Notes: generated by a model from the sequence alone, not told the origin. A DNA stretch of 64,000 nucleotides from Olavius sp. associated proteobacterium Delta 1 (GCA_902749685.1 CACVKW010000366.1:1-64000); one strand, 5' to 3'; shown: positions 53,768 to 63,280, numbered from the stretch's first letter. Made by a program: numbers and translations.

Positions 53768-54712
53768 TTAGCTAAAAACGACTTTCGGAAAGTAAAATGA
53801 AACGATCCAATCGGGATGATCTACGATTTCGCTGATCCTGAGGTCGGCGCACACGCTGCACAGCATGTAGGCCTCGGCCCGCGAATAGCCGTGTCGCTCT
53901 GCGACCAGGTCAACCATGTCGCTGACGGCGGCCCGGGCCGATTCCATCAGGTCCGGTCCGATGCCGGTGGTGACTTCGTATCCTTTTTCGTCGAAGTGCC
54001 TTGAGACCGGCCCCGGTGTCGAAAATCGCGGGAACCTCAAGTTCATCCCTTTTTCAACTTCCAGTTTGACGGTCACGTGCATGGGACTTTCGATGGCCGT
54101 GCCGCAGACTTCTCCGTCGCCCTGGGCCGCATGCGTATCACCCAGAGAAAACAGGGCTCCCGGTACCTCAACCGGCAAATAGAGCACCGTTCCCTCGCTA
54201 AGATCACGGGTATCCATGTTACCGCCGACTTGGCGGGGGTTTATGACTTTGTGCTCGCCTTCCGGTGCAGGGGCAAGACCGATCGTTCCCGGAAAGGGTT
54301 TCAGCGGTACCTTTGCGCCCTTGAGATATGGTGCCGGTGCCAGGGATACCGGATCATATTCCCAGATGAAAAGGGCGGGTTCTTCAAATTGGTCGGCCAG
54401 CAGGCCGAATTGCGGGATCACCGCCGTCCATCCCCAGCCGGATGGTTTAAACGACAGAAGCGTCACTTTTAACGCATCACCCGGTTCGGCGCCCGCAACG
54501 TACACCGGACCGGTAACCGGATTCACCCTTGCCATGTCAATGTTATTGACATCCTGCAGGGTGGAGTTTGCCGTAATCTGGCCGCCGCCGGCGTCCACCG
54601 CTTCAATTTCCAGAACGCTACCCGGGTCGACTTTGACGACCGGTTCGATCGAACGGTCCCACCCATAGTGGCATTTGTCTCCGTGAATCGTGTAATCAGA
54701 CTTTATTGGCAT
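53768..54712 (-). CDS. Acetamidase/formamidase family protein
   Basis: 314 aa. Conserved: HYGWDRSIEPVVKVDPGSVL, VTGPVYVAGAEPGDALKVTL, GGNMDTRDLSEGTVLYLPVE, GALFSLGDTHAAQGDGEVCG and ESPMHVTVKLEVEKG. These are the metal-site and fold hallmarks of the family that hydrolyses formamide, acetamide and related amides to ammonia and the acid. ATG 54712 is chosen from the domain start; the frame runs 45 codons further up without family sequence. It is cytoplasmic and sits inside the importer operon, so it likely acts on the imported amide. Confidence 0.9.
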   Translation of the reverse strand: MPIKSDYTIHGDKCHYGWDRSIEPVVKVDPGSVLEIEAVDAGGGQITANSTLQDVNNIDMARVNPVTGPVYVAGAEPGDALKVTLLSFKPSGWGWTAVIPQFGLLADQFEEPALFIWEYDPVSLAPAPYLKGAKVPLKPFPGTIGLAPAPEGEHKVINPRQVGGNMDTRDLSEGTVLYLPVEVPGALFSLGDTHAAQGDGEVCGTAIESPMHVTVKLEVEKGMNLRFPRFSTPGPVSRHFDEKGYEVTTGIGPDLMESARAAVSDMVDLVAERHGYSRAEAYMLCSVCADLRISEIVDHPDWIVSFYFPKVVFS

Positions 54713-54798
54713 GGGAAAATATCCCCTTTCATAATTTATTAGATAGTGTAGTTCCTTAGGATCAGTTAAGTGATACCTGCCCGTATTCGCTATAGTTA

Positions 54799-54955
54799 CA
54801 GGAGTGTTGGAGTGATGGAGTAATGCAAAGCATTGTGGCTCAGCCATGATTCGATACTAAAACCAGGTTGATATCTTTCGCGTCTTTCAACTCACAAATA
54901 AAACCTGGCCCACCACTCCATTTCTCCAACGCGCCATTAATCCAATACTCCCTGC
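54799..54955. repeat. Intergenic inverted GGAGTGATGGAG words
   Basis: GGAGTGTTGGAGTGATGGAG (about 54800-54819) is echoed in inverse form by CACTCCATTTCTCCAACGCG (from about 54914). Related in style to the repeat at 17925-18257. No gene in this stretch. Confidence 0.5.
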
Positions 54956-54991
54956 AATCTATATATAAAAGTTGGGTACCAAATTTTATTT

Positions 54992-56620
54992 TTACTGCGC
55001 ATCCTTGGCGAATACGTACTCGTAGTGGACGGGAATGTGAACCGGATCAACGAATATTTCATCCGGACCACCGAGACGGGCCGCCCGCATGGTGAAGCGC
55101 TGTTCATTGAAAACCGGTGCCCAGGGGGCATCGTCCATTAGCTGCACAAAGATTGAGCGCCACAGATCCTCGCGTTCGGCTTTCACTGCCGGATCGCTCA
55201 TGGCATCGGCTTTGGCTGCTAACGCATCGAGTTCACTATTGCAATACCAGGCCCAGTTCCATCCGCCTTTCACCGCCCCGCCGCAGCCCAGAATCGGGCC
55301 ATAGAAATTGGAGGGATCCGGAAAGTCGGCGATCCAGGCCATACCGCCGGACCAGATCATCGGTGCCTGATCTTCCTCCCCGCCCGCGGCAATAACGGTA
55401 GATTGAGCGAGGGTTTTAATTTCGGCCTTGATACCGATTTCAGCCAGGTCTTGCTGAATGGCCTGGGCGATACGCGGATTGGGGTCGGTATTGTTGGCAT
55501 ACAGCTCTGTGGTAAACCCACTGGGAAAACCTGCCTCAGCCATGAGGGCCTTGGCTTTGGCGGCATCGAAGGCATAACCTTTATAATTGTTGGCATATCC
55601 GGGCATGGCCGGCGGCAGGGGCTGGTTGGCCGGTACGGCACGGCCGTTGATGATCTTGCATACGCGTTGTTTGTTGATCGCCATATTGACTGCCTGGCGA
55701 ACTTTTTTGTTGTCAAACGGTTTAACGCGCACGTTCATGGATACATAGCCGGTGTGCAGCTGGCCACCTTCGATAATCAAACCGGCGTTTTTGGGGTCAT
55801 TTTTTACCTGCAGAAAACGAGCCGGCGGGATACCGTCGCCCAGAATGTCGACTTCACCTCGTTGCAGGCGCAGCAGGGCCACGGTCGGTTCCTGGCCCAC
55901 TTCAAAAACAATTTTGTCGAGACGGGGCAATCCGGCTTTGTAGTAGTCGGGGTTGCGATCGTAAACGACGCGTTGACCCAACTTCCACTCTTTCATTTTA
56001 AAGGCACCGGTGCCGACCGGATGTTTACCAAAATCCTGGCCATATTTTTCAACCGCTTCCTTGGGTACGGCAAAGGCGAAGTTGATGGCCATAACATGCA
56101 GGAACGTAGCATCCGGACTGGAAAGTTCAATTCTTAGCGTATATGGGTCAATTACTGTCATGCCGCTTAATTCGGTGGTTTTACCCGCCACCATCTCATC
56201 AAAACCTTTAATGCTCCAGAAAAATCCCTGTCCGGGACTCTGGGTTTTGGGGTTTATCGCTCTTTCGATGGAGTATTTTACGTCTTCGGCCGTCAATTTG
56301 CGGCCGTTGTGGAATTTTACATCATCTCTCAGCTTAAATGTGTAAATTTTGCCGTCCGGGGAGATCGTAAAACTTTTGGCCAGATCGGGTTCGAGATCAT
56401 AGGTCCCGGCTGCATAATCCATCAGGCCGTTAAAGAGCGCCTTGATCATTGACCAGTTCTGCCAGTCGTAACCGATTGCCGGGTCAAGGGTGCTGACGTC
56501 ATCCTTGTAAGTGACGATCATTGAACCCCCCTGCTTGATATTCTCGGCCGTCACCGGTGTCAGGGCTCCAAGGGTCAAAGACAGACAAACAACCATCGTT
56601 AGTAATAAGATTTTTTTCAT
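54992..56620 (-). CDS. Peptide-type ABC substrate-binding protein
   Basis: 542 aa, solute-binding protein family 5. Sec signal peptide at 1-25 (LTMVVCLSLTLGALTPVTAE). Landmarks: SFTISPDGKIYTFKLRDDVK, FHNGRKLTAEDVKYSIERAI, VGTGAFKMKEWKLGQRVVYD, RQAVNMAINKQRV. The ATG is near AGGAGAAAG. It is placed between the permease genes and the acetamidase, so its ligand may be an amide-bearing compound rather than a plain peptide. Confidence 0.9.
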   Translation of the reverse strand: MKKILLLTMVVCLSLTLGALTPVTAENIKQGGSMIVTYKDDVSTLDPAIGYDWQNWSMIKALFNGLMDYAAGTYDLEPDLAKSFTISPDGKIYTFKLRDDVKFHNGRKLTAEDVKYSIERAINPKTQSPGQGFFWSIKGFDEMVAGKTTELSGMTVIDPYTLRIELSSPDATFLHVMAINFAFAVPKEAVEKYGQDFGKHPVGTGAFKMKEWKLGQRVVYDRNPDYYKAGLPRLDKIVFEVGQEPTVALLRLQRGEVDILGDGIPPARFLQVKNDPKNAGLIIEGGQLHTGYVSMNVRVKPFDNKKVRQAVNMAINKQRVCKIINGRAVPANQPLPPAMPGYANNYKGYAFDAAKAKALMAEAGFPSGFTTELYANNTDPNPRIAQAIQQDLAEIGIKAEIKTLAQSTVIAAGGEEDQAPMIWSGGMAWIADFPDPSNFYGPILGCGGAVKGGWNWAWYCNSELDALAAKADAMSDPAVKAEREDLWRSIFVQLMDDAPWAPVFNEQRFTMRAARLGGPDEIFVDPVHIPVHYEYVFAKDAQ

Positions 56621-57009
56621 TTTCTTTCTCCTTTTCTTCGGGTTTGCGATCTATGGACAATCGCCTGGGTTGAACAGCGAATCATGCTTAAGACATGATC
56701 TAAAGACAGTGGAACGTCGTACATCGAACGCCCAACATCGAACGCCCAATATTGATGGCGCTTCGCTTTATCTATTTTAAAACAAACGATTCACGCTGAA
56801 GACGAAGCCTAAATACAGCATAATTTCGAAGGGTAGAGTCGCTATACACGGTTTTTAAATTGACAGAATACCGTATTCGATGTTGAACGTTCGATGTTCA
56901 ATGTTTATTAGTTTTTTCGATTAAACTGTCCGCCCTTCTGAGGCGGTTAAACATTTCGGGCCAGCGGCTCGGCTGATCCGCCTGCGGCGCAAAACCTTAT
57001 ACTCCCCGG
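56621..57009. repeat. Intergenic TCGAACG-type inverted repeat
   Basis: ACATCGAACGCCCAACATCG words at 56711-56760 face GACAGAATACCGTATTCGAT, then GTTGAACGTTCGATGTTCAA, at 56863-56907. GACAGAATAC followed by TTCGA-words also occurs, on the other strand, at 35347-35400, and the tandem words occur at 27253. The element lies between the permease and binding-protein genes of one operon. Confidence 0.65.
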
Positions 57010-57930
57010 CTACCTCAAATACACCCGCGGGTCGATGAAGGGAATTACCAGGTCGGCCAGCAGATTGCCGAGCACAATGCCGACGGCAGCCACCAGGGTT
57101 GCCCCCATGATAATCGGAATGTCGACCATTTGAATGGCCTGCCACGCCATTTGCCCGATTCCGGGCCAGCCATAGACTGATTCCACCACCACTGCGCCGG
57201 CCATAAAAATTCCAATGTCCAGACCGATCATGGCGATGACCGGCAGGATGGCATTGCGCAGGGCGTGAACGAGTACCACCGCAGGTTCGGTGAGTCCTTT
57301 AGATCGTGCGGTGCGGATGAAATCCTGGCGCAGTACGTCCACCATGCTCGAGCGCATCATGCGTGAATACCAGCCTCCGCCCGATATCCCCAGTGTCAGC
57401 GCCGGAAGGATTAAATGTTTCAATGACCCATACCCCCCTAGTGGGAAAATAGGTATAATGTGAGCGAACATATAAAGCAGCAGCAGCCCCAAAACGAACT
57501 GGGGAATCGACACGCCGGCAAATGACAGGGCCATAATCCAGTTGTCCGCCGATCTTCCCCGCTTGGTGGCGGCAAATATTCCGGCCGGCAAACCGATCAA
57601 AAGCTCAAAAAATATGGTCCCCGCCATAAGCAGCAGGGTTGCCGGCAGCCGGCTCATGATCAGCTCACTGACCTGTGTTTTTTGTTTGTAGGAACGGCCA
57701 AGATCTCCCTGCACCAGGCGGCTGACATATTTAATATACTGAACGGGCAGGGGTTTATCGAGACCGAGTTCCCTGCGGATGGATTCCACCGTTGCCTGGG
57801 TGGCACTGCGGCCGGCAAGCATTCGCACGGGGTCGGCCGGCATGAGAAATGAAAGACAAAACGTTATTAGCGTGACCCCAAAAAGTATCAGGATTGCCTG
57901 GCTGAGTCTTTTTGCAAGAAAAACCAGCAT
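57010..57930 (-). CDS. Peptide-type ABC permease (DppB/OppB family)
   Basis: 306 aa inner-membrane permease: first helix AILILFGVTLITFCLSFLMP, periplasmic DPVRMLAGRSATQATVESIR, QGDLGRSYKQKTQVSELI, loop RTARSKGLTEPAVVLVHALR and end VVVESVYGWPGIGQMAWQAI. Its start codon overlaps the stop of the upstream permease by one base (TAATG), so the two are translationally coupled. Confidence 0.92.
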   Translation of the reverse strand: MLVFLAKRLSQAILILFGVTLITFCLSFLMPADPVRMLAGRSATQATVESIRRELGLDKPLPVQYIKYVSRLVQGDLGRSYKQKTQVSELIMSRLPATLLLMAGTIFFELLIGLPAGIFAATKRGRSADNWIMALSFAGVSIPQFVLGLLLLYMFAHIIPIFPLGGYGSLKHLILPALTLGISGGGWYSRMMRSSMVDVLRQDFIRTARSKGLTEPAVVLVHALRNAILPVIAMIGLDIGIFMAGAVVVESVYGWPGIGQMAWQAIQMVDIPIIMGATLVAAVGIVLGNLLADLVIPFIDPRVYLR

Positions 57931-58781
57931 TAATCACGTCCTCTCTGGGTGGGGTCCAGCGCATCTCTCAAAGCATCTCCCACAAGATTAAATGACAGCG
58001 ACAACAGCATGATGGCTATACCCGGGAAAAATACCAGCCAGGGCGCATCCAGAAAATAAGACTGACTTTCGTAAATGATACCACCCCATGAAGGGGTCGG
58101 CGGCCTGACACCAACACCCAGAAACGACAGAGTGGCCTCCAGTAAAACAGTGGTGGCAATACCTAACGTGCCCCAGACGAGAAGGGTCGGCCACAGATGC
58201 GGAACAATATGAATAAAGAGAATCCGCGGCCAGGCAGCACCAATGGCACCGGCGGCTTCAATATATTCCCGCTCAACCAGAGCGACGGTCTGGCTGTAAA
58301 TAACTCTTGCGATCTGGACCCAGTTTACCAGTGCGATTACCAGGGCGACAATCCAAAGACTGGGCCGAAAGATAGCGGCCAGTGCTATTGCCAGCAAAAG
58401 AGCCGGAAAAGCCATCATCAGATCCGTAAACCGCATAATGACCGTGCCCGGCAGACCTTTGACGTAACCGGCCACAATCCCCAGGAAAGCGCCGATAAAT
58501 ACGGCGGCGCCATTCGCAGCAATTCCGATGATCAAGGAAGTTCGGGCGCCGTAAAGCAGCCGTGAAAAAAGACTGCGCCCCAGCAAGTCGGTGCCGAGCC
58601 AGAAGGTTTTATTGGGTGGAAGCGGCGCCCCTTCCAGGGTTAACCCATCGAAAAACTGCTGGTCGGGCGGGTGCGGAGCAATGAAAGGCGCAAAAATTGC
58701 CGCACCGGAAAACAGCACAATCATGACCAGGCCGAAAAGGGCTAACTTATTTTTTAGCAGCTGTTGCAGAACGTAGGACAT
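57930..58781 (-). CDS. Peptide-type ABC permease (DppC/OppC family)
   Basis: 283 aa inner-membrane permease: FWLGTDLLGRSLFSRLLYGA (family hallmark), MAFPALLLAIALAAIF, loop EYIEAAGAIGAAWPRILFIH and LGVGVRPPTPSWGGIIYES. It is the first gene of this importer operon on the minus strand; order is C-B-A-acetamidase-D-F, unlike the usual A-B-C-D-F. An inverted repeat lies 50-100 bases upstream. Confidence 0.92.
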   Translation of the reverse strand: MSYVLQQLLKNKLALFGLVMIVLFSGAAIFAPFIAPHPPDQQFFDGLTLEGAPLPPNKTFWLGTDLLGRSLFSRLLYGARTSLIIGIAANGAAVFIGAFLGIVAGYVKGLPGTVIMRFTDLMMAFPALLLAIALAAIFRPSLWIVALVIALVNWVQIARVIYSQTVALVEREYIEAAGAIGAAWPRILFIHIVPHLWPTLLVWGTLGIATTVLLEATLSFLGVGVRPPTPSWGGIIYESQSYFLDAPWLVFFPGIAIMLLSLSFNLVGDALRDALDPTQRGRD

Positions 58782-59156
58782 TGATTGAATTAAGTCTTAA
58801 CCTTGTTTTTGCGAGAAACCATGACCTGAGAAGCGATTTTATAACCTCTGATACAATGCGCCGGGGTTATAAAACCGCTTCTATCGATATTCGTGCTGAT
58901 GCGGCTATTTGATAGCCGATGAAACCAGAAAAGCTTGTCAACCATATAATGAAACGATAGTTGCCTGTCAAGGAGGAATTCTTTTTCCGATACCCGGTGG
59001 AAAGCAAAATATTCGGCTCGGTTATAATCAACGATAAAGTCGCTGGATCACAATTTTTGCAGTAAAAAAAACTCCTTACGGTGATTTCTTCGAAACCGCA
59101 ATGGGCGCAATACGCTCATTCGGACGATTAACCGTTAGGGAATAAATCCCAATTGT
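58782..59156. other. Intergenic region with a strong inverted repeat
   Basis: Apart from the inverted repeat (listed separately) I see no gene or promoter pair. It should carry the promoter of the downstream permease operon. Confidence 0.4.
58829..58882. repeat. Long inverted repeat upstream of the importer operon
   Basis: AGAAGCGATTTTATAACC (58829-58846) pairs with GGTTATAAAACCGCTTCT (58865-58882) at 17 of 18 positions around an 18-base loop. It lies 50-100 bases before the first permease gene, so it could be a regulatory hairpin, an operator or a mobile hairpin repeat. Confidence 0.65.
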
Positions 59157-59208
59157 TTATGCCGTCAGCATGCACCCAACAACGATCAGCAAAATAACTT
59201 TTTTACAT
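59157..59208 (-). pseudogene. Broken tiny lipoprotein-signal gene
   Basis: A strong AAAGGAGG ribosome site is followed by ATG TAA. One base over, the frame reads KKVILLIVVGCMLTA and stops, an obvious lipoprotein-type signal. A one-base change at the start would restore a 16-residue peptide, so this looks like a recently broken small lipoprotein gene. Confidence 0.45.
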
Positions 59209-59324
59209 TTCAGGCCTCCTTTGGCTAACGATCCGGGTTAAGCATCAGGTGTTTTCGACTTGGGACCAGCCTTGGCCTTTCTCCACTTTGGAGCCTTTCT
59301 AGGGGCTGTTTTGCAACGGGGATC

Positions 59325-59776
59325 CTAGTTTTTTAGCGTCAACGCATTCTGGTCAGCCGGGCAGTGCGGGTAAAACTCCCATCCGATCGGCAGGCCCAGG
59401 CCCATAAAATTGCCCATCAATGCATTATATTGATTGAGGGCGGTCTTGATTTCTTTGATATCCTCTTTTTCTGTACCCGGCTTGTCAGCCTGCCGTTTTT
59501 GCACTGACGCTATGGCTGACTCAATATTGTCGGTCTGTGCGATGACCGTGGCAGTGAGTTCCGGATCATTTAGATACCTTTCAAACAGGCGGACACCGTG
59601 AATATTGACTACGATCGCCAGGATAACACCGATCACAAATGATAACAGCTGCGCCCGTCGTTTAAAATAATTTGAAATGGCCTTTTCATACTCTTCATAT
59701 CAATGATAATGCTGACGACCGTTGCCAGACCGGCGATGGTCAGCGCAAAGGCAATTGCGGCATCTAACAGTTGCAT
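59325..59776 (-). pseudogene. Membrane protein with internal deletion and frameshift
   Basis: From ATG 59776 the frame reads MQLLDAAIAFALTIAGLATV, a first helix. Near 59700 it shifts frame to EEYEKAISNYFKRRAQLLSF, then VIGVILAIVVNIHGVRLFER and, near the end, NFMGLGLPIGWEFYP. The KRRTQ-helix and LGLPIGW pieces resemble a widespread multi-helix membrane family in which a large loop lies between the first helix and these parts; that loop is missing, and the last helices too. Confidence 0.65.
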
Positions 59777-59828
59777 GTCCTTGAACCCCCTATTCGAATT
59801 TCGCGGTGATTAGGGTATCTAGGTCGAA

Positions 59829-60953
59829 TTATTGACCGTCGATATAGGCTTTCATCGCCTGCCTGCCGGCGTTAATCAGTGCCTGCAACCTGGCATCACT
59901 CATGTCGAACTCGGTTGTGCCATAGCCCTTGGCCGGCAGACGGCAGATTTCGTCCTTATGGGTTTTCATCGCAGCCAGATCATGGGCCTGCATCATGGTG
60001 TCTGCCAGGTTTTTGATGCGCTTGATCGTTTTAAGCCGTTTGACATTATCGAGCAGGCTGCCCGGCTGTCCGCCATCCCCGCCGGCTTCGGCGGCCTCGC
60101 CGGAGCCTGCCACCGGCAGGGTGTCATCAATCAACAGACCGAGCGTGGCGTTGGCTGCAGGATCGCTGTCACCCATTACGCTGATGACTTCTTCATCCCG
60201 CGAGGTGAACATTCGAATCGGAAAATTTGACAGTGCTCCGCCGTCGACGATGGTATTGCCGGTGATTTCCTGCCCCAGATATGTGCCCCACTCCGCCTGC
60301 CAGCAGACCTCCTGCCAGATAAACGGAATGCTCATCGACATCCGGGTGGCCCAGCGCACCGGGCAATCCGGTGCCGTGCGATGATTTAAAACCCGCATCT
60401 CCTGGGTGGCCGTATCGGAGATAACTACCGACAGGTCATTGCCGGTCCGGGAATGAAATTCCGCCATGGTGCAATTGCCGAGATTCCGACCCCCGGCATT
60501 TAATTTTTCCTCGATCCATTCAAGAAATTTTTTACCGGCGTATAATCCCCCGCGTTCAACAAATGAGAAAATTTCGCGATAGGCGTCCATTTGCATCAGA
60601 ATTTCAAATATATTTCGGTCGACAATTCCTTCGATCATGGGAGGAATGTGAGGTATGTCCACCTTTTTGAATAATTCAAAGGTCAGGCTGTCTTCGATCG
60701 CCTGTTCATCGAATCCCTCCGGTATATCCATGAAGGTTGAGAAACGCGGCATGCCGTTGGCCAGCTTTTCGTTGACGGCCGCCAGCATTTCATCCGGGCT
60801 GTATCCGGCGGCAATGAGGGTGGCACTGATGGCGCCGGCCGAGGTTCCGATCAACCGCGCGGGTTCGTGGCCGCGGGCGTTAAATTCCTGCAGTGCGCCT
60901 ACAAATACGCTGCCTTTTGCTCCCCCGCCTTCAAAAACAAGATCATATTTCAT
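59829..60953 (-). CDS. Patatin-like phospholipase
   Basis: 374 aa lipid acyl hydrolase. Oxyanion-hole motif FEGGGAKGSVFVGAL at the start, nucleophile elbow LIGTSAGAIS with Ser38, and the dyad Asp in VDGGALSNFPIRMF. The insert rich in Gly (AEAGGDGGQPGS, about 295-305) is a disordered linker. AGGAG upstream of the ATG. No signal peptide, so cytoplasmic or exported by a non-Sec route. Patatins serve in membrane turnover or as effectors; no secretion genes are visible nearby. Confidence 0.9.
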   Translation of the reverse strand: MKYDLVFEGGGAKGSVFVGALQEFNARGHEPARLIGTSAGAISATLIAAGYSPDEMLAAVNEKLANGMPRFSTFMDIPEGFDEQAIEDSLTFELFKKVDIPHIPPMIEGIVDRNIFEILMQMDAYREIFSFVERGGLYAGKKFLEWIEEKLNAGGRNLGNCTMAEFHSRTGNDLSVVISDTATQEMRVLNHRTAPDCPVRWATRMSMSIPFIWQEVCWQAEWGTYLGQEITGNTIVDGGALSNFPIRMFTSRDEEVISVMGDSDPAANATLGLLIDDTLPVAGSGEAAEAGGDGGQPGSLLDNVKRLKTIKRIKNLADTMMQAHDLAAMKTHKDEICRLPAKGYGTTEFDMSDARLQALINAGRQAMKAYIDGQ

Positions 60954-61069
60954 GACACACTCTCCTTAATTTTTAGGAAAAGATTAAGTCTTAGTGGATT
61001 TATTTGGAATTTGACTAGTGCAATTTGAGATTTAGACGGCTGCAACATGTAATCGGATAAACAATACCG

Positions 61070-62602
61070 CTACATATTAAATTGAAATGACCCGCGTTCA
61101 TCAGAAATGATTCCATTGTCCAAATATTTTTTGGCGACGGCGGCCCGTTTGGCGGCATGGGTCATGGGATTGCGTCCGTGAGTTTCACGAATTTTTAAGT
61201 AGGCATTTATCAGTCTGCGTTCGGCTGCCGTGCCCCAGTTTTGCGGACTCTTAAGACCGGTTTGATCCATGGCCTTTTCCAGGCACGGTTTGATGTAGCC
61301 CGGGCGATTGACGTGATTGTCCAGGAGCAATCCCATGCCGTATTCCGACGTTACCAGATCGGCGATAAATAATCCTTTCACGCGGTAACCCCCGGCTCGG
61401 TAGAAGGTATCGATACGTGATAGCGCGTGTTGAATTTCGATGGATTGGACCAGCGGGTCTTGACCGGCCAACCAGAAATAATAGGCCCACTCGTAGGTGC
61501 GCAACCGCTCTTTTTGGGATGAAGTTGCAAGCTTTTGACCATCGAGGGTAAAAAAACCGGATATCTCATTGGCATCGATAACATCCAGCGCGTGTCGGCC
61601 AAAATATTTTTGAAATACAGGTTGATCGGCATCTTTAATTTTTTGCAGCAAGGCCGGCAACTCACCCGGATCGTTCCGTGCGCCGGCGGTCCACTGAAAC
61701 ATGCCGAAGGTCATAAAGGAGTTATCCCAGGTATTAACGGCGTCAAGGTTGCCTTCATTTTCGGAGACGGCCACCATCACATTAATTGCGGAATCAGTTA
61801 AACCAACATCGTTCAGAGAAGATCGATTAGTATGAATATAGTCAATTGGTTTCCGACGCCCATAGAAGTATACCCCCTTTTTAAATCGGGTCAGTCGCAC
61901 CTGGTTTCCGGCAACTGAAACATAGATGCGGGATCTTCCCCCCTCAACAGCCGCGCGGATGCTGAGTTTTTGGGTGGATTTCTTAACCGGCTTGACATCT
62001 TCGACCAAACCATCACCGTAGTAACCCGTCAGACGTTCTCTGATCCGGTTGGCAAGCTCGATAGTCATCTTTCTGCCATCGCTGCGGACACCCTCCTTGC
62101 GGGCAAAAGCTTTGAGGGCCCGGGTCGTACCCCCGCCGTACTGGCCGTCGGCGCCATATTTTATCCAGTTTAGCTCGGCACCGAACCCCAGTTCATTGAG
62201 TAATGTCTGGAGCACGACCACGGCCGTGGCATGCGGTGAACCCCGGTAATACAACCGCTCGGCCTTATTCTCCTCGACGGCGTTGTTCAGATGCCGCAGG
62301 TCATCAAGTATGTCATAGCGGGCGATCAGTCTTTTGGCAATAGCGGGGGAGACCCACTCACCGTCGCCACGCTGATTATTGCGTTGGGCAAATTCCCGGA
62401 CCGCACGGCTGGTGCTGCCGCCGTAATCGCCATCGGCACCGTATTTCTGCCAGTTGAGCTCATTGCCAAAACCCAGCTCGGACAATATGGTTTGCAATGC
62501 CCGAACTGCATCTTTATTGCCGGATCGGCGCCTCAGATGCGACGTGACGGTTTTGTCTTTGATCAATTTTTTAATTGTTTCACGCGGTGGCATATCAGAC
62601 AC
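61070..62602 (-). CDS. Peptidoglycan-binding protein with lysozyme-like domain
   Basis: 510 aa. Two peptidoglycan-binding-like repeats at about 28-90 and 118-180, both with LQT(I/L)L-ELGFG-ELNW-KYGADG-YGG-T-RA. A middle linker precedes a lysozyme-like domain of about 260-450 with AVSENEGNLDAVNTWDNSF and FGMFQWTAG, recalling the catalytic E and GxxQ of lytic transglycosylases. There is no signal peptide, so an alternative export route, release by lysis, or delivery as an effector must be assumed. The end KKYLDNGIISDERGSFQFNM is unremarkable. It lies beside the patatin gene on the same strand. Confidence 0.75.
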   Translation of the reverse strand: MSDMPPRETIKKLIKDKTVTSHLRRRSGNKDAVRALQTILSELGFGNELNWQKYGADGDYGGSTSRAVREFAQRNNQRGDGEWVSPAIAKRLIARYDILDDLRHLNNAVEENKAERLYYRGSPHATAVVVLQTLLNELGFGAELNWIKYGADGQYGGGTTRALKAFARKEGVRSDGRKMTIELANRIRERLTGYYGDGLVEDVKPVKKSTQKLSIRAAVEGGRSRIYVSVAGNQVRLTRFKKGVYFYGRRKPIDYIHTNRSSLNDVGLTDSAINVMVAVSENEGNLDAVNTWDNSFMTFGMFQWTAGARNDPGELPALLQKIKDADQPVFQKYFGRHALDVIDANEISGFFTLDGQKLATSSQKERLRTYEWAYYFWLAGQDPLVQSIEIQHALSRIDTFYRAGGYRVKGLFIADLVTSEYGMGLLLDNHVNRPGYIKPCLEKAMDQTGLKSPQNWGTAAERRLINAYLKIRETHGRNPMTHAAKRAAVAKKYLDNGIISDERGSFQFNM

Positions 62603-63182
62603 TCCTTGATCGATCTTGGGGAGATATAAGGAAAATAATGTGAGATAATCTTTGTCTTACTAAAAGGCTGAATCTATTTTACTATGAGTTTGTGCCTGAG
62701 ATGACTTGCAGGAAAGAACTGATATTTGAGTGCCTGCAGATTCGCAATCTATTAGTCTATTTTCATAAGACTATTTTTAATTGATTTTAATTAAGTTTTC
62801 GCTAATATCCAAAATAACCAGTTTATGAAATGAGTGCATTTTCGTATGTGGTACAAAACTGATCGATTGTCAATATTATTTTTGATTATCATTTCTCCCA
62901 GGCCTGAGTATCAAAATAAGTCCGCGAACATTTTTAAGCCTGATTCTTGAACTGGTCGCCCCAGAAATAAACGAACCGATCGCCATGTCAAGGGCTGCCC
63001 GCCCAACAACATGGATATCGTTCAGGTCATCGCCGGCGAGCGGGCCGATGCAGAGCGCCGCTGGGAATAATATGTGAAAATGAGGCGTCGTTCGAGCTTT
63101 GCTTCAGCTAAGGCCGAAGACGCGAAGACGAGTATACCTCATACCCCACATCCCATTGAAACATAAGACATAGCCCGGTCAC
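62603..63182. other. Intergenic region with a possible coding remnant
   Basis: Mostly AT-rich and non-coding. Between about 62971 and 63070 on the plus strand a short frame reads HVKGCPPNNMDIVQVIAGER and ends in a stop; it has a coding look but I cannot name the family. Confidence 0.3.
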
Positions 63183-63220
63183 AAAAAAAGGGAGACTGCC
63201 ACAAAGGCAATCTCCCTTTT
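63183..63220 (-). terminator. Rho-independent terminator
   Basis: AAGGGAGACTGCC-ACAAA-GGCAATCTCCCTT forms a stem with one mismatch, followed on the minus strand by seven T. It lies about 60 bases after the stop of the phosphoesterase gene. Confidence 0.8.
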
Positions 63221-63280
63221 GGATTTTAATTGTTTTTTATTAAAGCAGCAGCCAGCCGATTAAACTGGATGTATTCTACC

